Positions 6,898 through 10,593 of a stretch of DNA of 10,593 nt are shown here, in pieces. Source of the stretch: Bacillota bacterium (lineage in GTDB: Bacteria; Bacillota; Dethiobacteria; Dethiobacterales; Dethiobacteraceae); the NCBI GenBank assembly GCA_024650095.1, contig JANKMV010000045.1, forward strand, positions 1-10,593. The letters are read 5' to 3'. A model generated the notes under the pieces. That model did not search any database and had not been told where the DNA came from. It saw nothing but the letters and a program-made list of their open reading frames with translations. The position numbers and the translations under genes were made by a program. How positions within the stretch are numbered: the stretch's first letter is position 1; the number at the start of each line of letters is the position of its first letter.

Positions 6898-6910
6898 GTG
6901 CCTCACCCAC

Positions 6911-8023
6911 TTATTTAGTATATTTAGAAATATTAAGTAGCACCCCAATACTACACATGGTGAAAAATAATGAAGAGCCACCAGAACTAATGAGAGGCAA
7001 GTTAATCCCTGTTACCGGAATTGAACCCGTCACCACACCAATGTTCATAAGTGTTTGTATGCCAATCATACTGGTGATACCCGTTGCCAAGAGACTGCCA
7101 TAGGCATCCGGTGCGGAGAGGGCAATCTTAAAGCCACGCCAAAACAAAAGAAAGAAAAGAATTAAAATACTACTTGCACCAATAAAACCCAATTCCTCGC
7201 CAATTACAGCAAAGATAAAGTCACTATGCGGTTCGGGAAGATAATGCATTTTTTGCCGCCCTTGCCCAAGGCCCACACCAAAAAGGCCACCGGGTCCAAT
7301 AGCGTAAAGGGATTGTATGATTTGATAGCCCGTGTCTAGTGGATCCGCCCAAGGATCACGAAAGGACATCAGACGTTGCAAACGATAGGGCTCACTGTAA
7401 ATTAAATAAAACACCATGGGAATGGCCGCGGAACCAATAAGAAAAATTTGATAAATGGGCATGCCAGCGACAAAAATCACAACCATCACCGCAGCAGCCA
7501 TGGCTACCGCAGTTCCTAAATCTGGCTGTTTCATAATGATGGCAAAAAATATACCCAATATCACCAAGACCGGCAACGGTCCCTCTTTAAAGTTTTGCAC
7601 ACGTATATCCTTGCGTGATAAATAGGCAGCTGCAAAAAGAATCAAGGAAAGCTTGGCAAAATCCGATGGCTGCGCCGTAAAACCACCGACCTCGATCCAG
7701 CGCCGTGCCCCGTAAATTTCAAGTCCCAAACCAGGGATAAAAACGGCCACGAGCAAAACTACACTGGCTAGCAATGTTATATTTGTCCAGCGCTTTAATT
7801 TCCAATAATCGTAATTACTAAAAAAGAGCATGCCCGCAAGGCCAAGTGTTGCCCACATCACTTGGCGACGTAAATGGAAATATGGATCAGTGCGTTCAAG
7901 CAACACATAGTAACTCGCGCTAAATACCATGACAATGCCAATGGCAAGTAGTGTCATGGTGGTAAAAAGGAGAATAAAATCCGCTTCTTTTTTGCGGATA
8001 TTCCGGTCTGCTCTACCGGCCAT
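6911..8023 (-). CDS. ftsW: Septal peptidoglycan polymerase FtsW (SEDS family; SpoVE-like)
   Basis: Polytopic SEDS glycosyltransferase that polymerises lipid II at the septum together with a class B PBP. The 370-aa product has about ten hydrophobic segments, with the first at about 15-36 after a charged N-terminus. Family motifs are GARRWI (105-110), AQPSDFAKL (117-125), KQPDLGTA (165-172), the large extracellular loop with YLPEPHSDFIFA (261-272) holding the catalytic D268, and PVTGINLPLISSGGSS (336-351). The start is an ATG whose 11 nt overlap the end of murD, with GGAGG 9 nt upstream. An open frame extends further upstream but only reads through murD. The place between murD and murG is where FtsW, or its sporulation paralogue SpoVE, is found in Bacillota. 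Sequence alone does not separate the two here. Confidence 0.96.
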   Translation of the reverse strand: MAGRADRNIRKKEADFILLFTTMTLLAIGIVMVFSASYYVLLERTDPYFHLRRQVMWATLGLAGMLFFSNYDYWKLKRWTNITLLASVVLLVAVFIPGLGLEIYGARRWIEVGGFTAQPSDFAKLSLILFAAAYLSRKDIRVQNFKEGPLPVLVILGIFFAIIMKQPDLGTAVAMAAAVMVVIFVAGMPIYQIFLIGSAAIPMVFYLIYSEPYRLQRLMSFRDPWADPLDTGYQIIQSLYAIGPGGLFGVGLGQGRQKMHYLPEPHSDFIFAVIGEELGFIGASSILILFFLLFWRGFKIALSAPDAYGSLLATGITSMIGIQTLMNIGVVTGSIPVTGINLPLISSGGSSLFFTMCSIGVLLNISKYTK

Positions 8024-9395
8024 CCTTCTCTCCCTCCAAATCCCAGACTGCTTCTTTAAACAAATCGCCTCTTTCTTCATAATCCTTAAACATATCCCAG
8101 GATGCACATGCCGGTGATAAAAGGACAACATCACCTGCTTGCGCCTTATCATGGGCCATTTGTACCGCTTCTTCTAGGCTGGCTGCAAACGTATACGCCG
8201 CATATCCCACTGCATCTAGTGCTGTGGCCAAGCGATGTGCCACCTGCCCCAGTAGAATTGTATGCGAGACTTGACCCAGTAATGCAGTGGCAAAGGCAGA
8301 AAAATCTGCACCCTTCTCATAGCCACCTGCAATAACAACTTTATTTTGCTCAAAGGCATCCAATGCTTTAATAGCTGCATCAACATTGGTGCCTTTAGAA
8401 TCATTGATGTAGTCCACACCGTCTAGCGTACGCACATATTCTAAGCGATGTGCCACTCCAGAGAATGTTTGTAAAACACGGACGATCACAGCTAAGGGCA
8501 CATTGCCAAGCCAAGCTAATAAAATAGCAGCCATGGCATTTTCTAGATTATGTGCGCCCGGTATAGCCACCTCATCGATGTGGCACAAAGGAACATCATC
8601 CCCCTGGTCCCGCAAGATGATTATCCCGTCTCGCACAAAAGCACCCCGCTCCACTTCCATTTTACGGCTAAAAAGATAAACACGACAAGTGGGACGGTTT
8701 CGTAACGCTAGTGTTTCTGGATCATCCGCATTAAGAATGACGGCATCATCTTCCCTTTGATTAGCAAAGATCATGGACTTTGCAGCATGATACGCCTCTA
8801 AAGAGCCATGATGGTCTAAATGATCCGGTGTAATATTTAAAATCGCCGACAACTGTGGGCGAAAGCGCACAGTCCCCTCCAACTGGAAACTACTTAACTC
8901 CGCCACCACCACATCTTCAGGAGTAACCTCCTGCACAATAGCAGAAACGGGTACACCTATATTTCCCGCGACATAGGTCTTCTTCCCGGCCGCTTTAAAG
9001 ATCTCTCCTGTGAGCGCGGTGGTGGTGGTTTTCCCGTTTGTGCCTGTAATGGCTACCAATAACGAGTTTATTTTGCCAAAAGCGTGCTCTACCTCAGTAA
9101 TAACAGGGACACCCAATGCGGCTGCTTGCTGTAGCGGTGGCAAATGCAAAGGAACCCCTGGGTTCTTAACAACCAACGCAGTTTCCTCGTTCACTAGACT
9201 GGCTGGGTGCCCTCCCCCCACAAAACGGATCAGCGGATGAGCGCGTAGAAATGTACGTTCTTCTACTGTTAAATTCTGAACGTCACGTCTGTCATTAACC
9301 GTTACATGGGCGCCATCCTGCAATAATAGCAGCGAACTGGCCATGCCACTACGGGCTAAACCAACCACCAACACTTCTTTTTCCCTCAGCTCCAC
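8013..9395 (-). CDS. murD: UDP-N-acetylmuramoyl-L-alanine--D-glutamate ligase MurD
   Basis: Cytoplasmic ATP-dependent ligase that adds D-Glu to UDP-MurNAc-L-Ala. The 460-aa product has the three Mur-ligase domains: a Rossmann-like N-domain opening with VLVVGLARSGMASS (8-21), the central ATPase domain with P-loop GTNGKTT (118-124), NITPDHLDHHGS (187-198) and K206 in HAAKSMIF (equivalent of the carbamylated Lys), and the C-domain with HRLEYV (317-322), NDSKGTN (331-337), the Ser-Pro motif SPACASWDMF (427-436) and DYEERG (438-443). The start is GTG, with GGGAGAGG ending 5 nt upstream. It follows mraY after a 74-bp gap holding a small inverted repeat, and its last 11 nt overlap ftsW. Its substrate needs MurC, which is not in the window. 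Confidence 0.97.
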   Translation of the reverse strand: MELREKEVLVVGLARSGMASSLLLLQDGAHVTVNDRRDVQNLTVEERTFLRAHPLIRFVGGGHPASLVNEETALVVKNPGVPLHLPPLQQAAALGVPVITEVEHAFGKINSLLVAITGTNGKTTTTALTGEIFKAAGKKTYVAGNIGVPVSAIVQEVTPEDVVVAELSSFQLEGTVRFRPQLSAILNITPDHLDHHGSLEAYHAAKSMIFANQREDDAVILNADDPETLALRNRPTCRVYLFSRKMEVERGAFVRDGIIILRDQGDDVPLCHIDEVAIPGAHNLENAMAAILLAWLGNVPLAVIVRVLQTFSGVAHRLEYVRTLDGVDYINDSKGTNVDAAIKALDAFEQNKVVIAGGYEKGADFSAFATALLGQVSHTILLGQVAHRLATALDAVGYAAYTFAASLEEAVQMAHDKAQAGDVVLLSPACASWDMFKDYEERGDLFKEAVWDLEGEKDGR

Positions 9396-9420
9396 GAATA
9401 CCTCTCCCTTTCAGCCCTAA

Positions 9421-9447
9421 CCCGACATAAAAATTGATCTATGCGGG
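9421..9447 (-). repeat. Small inverted repeat in the mraY-murD gap
   Basis: CCCG (9421-9424) pairs with CGGG (9444-9447), and CATA (9426-9429) with TATG (9440-9443), with one bulged A and a 10-nt loop. It lies 25 nt before the murD start. No T-run follows. It is short enough to be chance. Confidence 0.25.
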
Positions 9448-9469
9448 CCAATATTACAAATGATCGTTA

Positions 9470-10429
9470 CTACAGAGCGCCCAATTGCAAGAGACCAATG
9501 ACAGCTAAGATAAAGCCAAGCGCCCAAAAACCAGTAACAACTCGCCACTCACTGTAGCCACCTAGTTCATAATGATGGTGCAAGGGGCTCATGCGAAACA
9601 CCCTTTTCCCTGTACTTTGAAATGCAATGACCTGGATTATTACAGAGAATGTTTCAATTACAAACACACCACCTATAATTAATAAATATAATTCCGTCTT
9701 TGTTAAAATGGCGAGTGCAGCGAGTGCCCCACCGAGGGCAAGTGAACCCACATCCCCCATGAAAACACGGGCGGGATGTAAATTAAAAACTAGAAATGCA
9801 AATACCGCACCTATCATGGTGGCGCTAAATTGAGCTAACCCCAGAGCACCCTGCATGGTGGCAACCAGCATATATGCTAAGAGCGATAAAATGGCGGTAC
9901 CCGCAGCTAATCCGTCAACGCCATCTGTTAAGTTGACCGCATTGGTATAACCTAAAATAAAGAAAAGTAGAAAAGGAAGATAGAGCCATCCTAACTCAAT
10001 GCTGTATGAAGTAAAGGGAACCATAAGCGCCGTACTGGCACCAATGGAACGCCAACCCCAATAAAAAAGTACCACAATGATAATTTGACCAAGAAGCTTA
10101 CTTCTTGCTTTTAGACCTAATGATTGTTTGCGCACAACCTTTAAATAATCATCAATGAAACCAAGTAATCCATTACCCAACATAAGAAAAATGGCAAGAT
10201 ACAGGCTGATACTTTTTGGGGCAAACAGATAAACTGCAGGCAGAAAAGCAATGAGGAATATTACACCCCCCATAGTGGGGGTGCCTGCTTTCTGTAGGTG
10301 CTTACGTGGCCCTTCCTCCCGTATTTGCTGGCCAAAAGCGAGCCGCCGCACAGTACTAATAAAGATAGGGGCAAGCACAATGCCAAATAAAAAAGTACTA
10401 ATTGCTGAGATGACTAAACTCCGATTCAT
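9470..10429 (-). CDS. mraY: Phospho-N-acetylmuramoyl-pentapeptide-transferase MraY
   Basis: Integral membrane enzyme that transfers phospho-MurNAc-pentapeptide from its UDP form to undecaprenyl phosphate, making lipid I. The 319-aa product has about ten hydrophobic segments, the first at about 5-25. Conserved features are GTPTMGG (49-55), GFIDDYLKV (90-98) with the D93-D94 pair, NAVNLTDGVDGLA (163-175), FMGDVGSLALGG (223-234) with D226, and the HHH signature RMSPLHHHYE (279-288), all typical of MraY rather than the WecA/TagO branch of the superfamily. The start is an ATG one base after the murF stop (TAG C ATG), and its ribosome binding site CGGAGGG lies inside the end of murF, which suggests coupled translation. 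At 319 aa it has the length usual in Bacillota, shorter than proteobacterial enzymes. It passes its product to MurG three genes further on. Confidence 0.98.
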   Translation of the reverse strand: MNRSLVISAISTFLFGIVLAPIFISTVRRLAFGQQIREEGPRKHLQKAGTPTMGGVIFLIAFLPAVYLFAPKSISLYLAIFLMLGNGLLGFIDDYLKVVRKQSLGLKARSKLLGQIIIVVLFYWGWRSIGASTALMVPFTSYSIELGWLYLPFLLFFILGYTNAVNLTDGVDGLAAGTAILSLLAYMLVATMQGALGLAQFSATMIGAVFAFLVFNLHPARVFMGDVGSLALGGALAALAILTKTELYLLIIGGVFVIETFSVIIQVIAFQSTGKRVFRMSPLHHHYELGGYSEWRVVTGFWALGFILAVIGLLQLGAL

Positions 10430-10430
10430 G

Positions 10431-10593
10431 CTACATTTCCCTCCGGAGCGCAGTGAGAATCTCTTCCATCCTCATGCCACGAGATCCCTTCAGTAAAATC
10501 CAATCTCCCGCGTGCGCTTTTTCCCTAATTGTTTCTGCAGCTTGTACATGGTTGTCACATGCAATAATTTGCTGGGGCGCCATACCCGCTTCC
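10431..10593 (-). CDS. murF: UDP-MurNAc-tripeptide--D-Ala-D-Ala ligase MurF, C-terminal fragment
   Basis: Only the last 53 codons are inside the window; the gene continues beyond the right edge. The frame ends in EEILTALRREM and contains AGDWILLKGSRGMRM, which matches the conserved MurF C-terminus (a hydrophobic strand, then KGSRGM with a Met-Glu-Glu helix). MurF adds D-Ala-D-Ala to UDP-MurNAc-tripeptide in the cytoplasm, giving the substrate of MraY. The position directly before mraY, with a single base between stop and start, is the usual one. The stop is TAG at 10431-10433. The fragment is short, so the call rests on this motif and on the gene order together. Confidence 0.9.
   Translation of the reverse strand, partial: EAGMAPQQIIACDNHVQAAETIREKAHAGDWILLKGSRGMRMEEILTALRREM

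Noticed and set aside
6898..6981. N-terminal extension of murG by 28 residues
   Set aside because: It overlaps the conserved end of ftsW and puts unrelated hydrophobic sequence before the usual MurG glycine-rich loop.
8024..8152. N-terminal extension of ftsW by 43 residues
   Set aside because: It would read through the end of murD in another frame. The ATG at 8021-8023 has a good ribosome binding site and gives a normal FtsW N-terminus.
1..10593. Mobile element, CRISPR array, tRNA or rRNA, defence system
   Set aside because: Every gene belongs to the standard dcw set. No direct repeat array, transposase, integrase or RNA gene pattern was seen on either strand.

Overview
The window holds most of a division and cell wall (dcw) gene cluster. 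All genes lie on the minus strand, so they are read from right to left: murF (3' end only), mraY, murD, ftsW, murG, murB, murA, ftsQ/divIB, ftsA, ftsZ. The gene set and order, the MurB type with a Ser in NAGSIF, the DivIB-like FtsQ, the strong GGAGG-type ribosome binding sites and the free use of GTG and TTG starts point to a low- to mid-GC Bacillota, most likely a Clostridia-type lineage. A lower rank cannot be given from this sequence. No plus-strand gene is supported.

Layout. Positions 10593-5794 carry the lipid II branch: MurF and MurD add to the UDP-MurNAc peptide, MraY loads it on undecaprenyl phosphate, MurG adds GlcNAc, and FtsW polymerises lipid II at the septum. These genes are tightly packed (1-nt gap murF/mraY, 11-nt overlap murD/ftsW, about 13 nt ftsW/murG). 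Positions 5679-3493 carry murB and murA, the first two committed steps from UDP-GlcNAc to UDP-MurNAc. murC, often found between murG and murB, is absent; a 114-bp spacer stands there. Positions 3354-167 carry the divisome genes ftsQ, ftsA and ftsZ. A strong bidirectional hairpin at 55-100 closes the unit, so genes often found after ftsZ in spore formers (spoIIGA, sigE) are not directly cotranscribed here.

Non-coding structure. No gene-free stretch exceeds 300 bp, but every gap longer than about 70 bp holds an inverted repeat. The most notable is a two-copy element, at 1-51 and 3407-3459. The copies share 28 of their first 36 bases, and the differences keep a two-helix fold, including one full compensatory G-C to A-T swap. 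Three other differences leave G-U pairs only if the minus strand is transcribed, which suggests an RNA element in the operon's sense direction. Both copies directly follow a strong hairpin. A candidate sigma-H-type promoter lies before ftsA. Apart from the repeated element this is an ordinary, well-conserved region, and no new enzymatic or defence system is seen.
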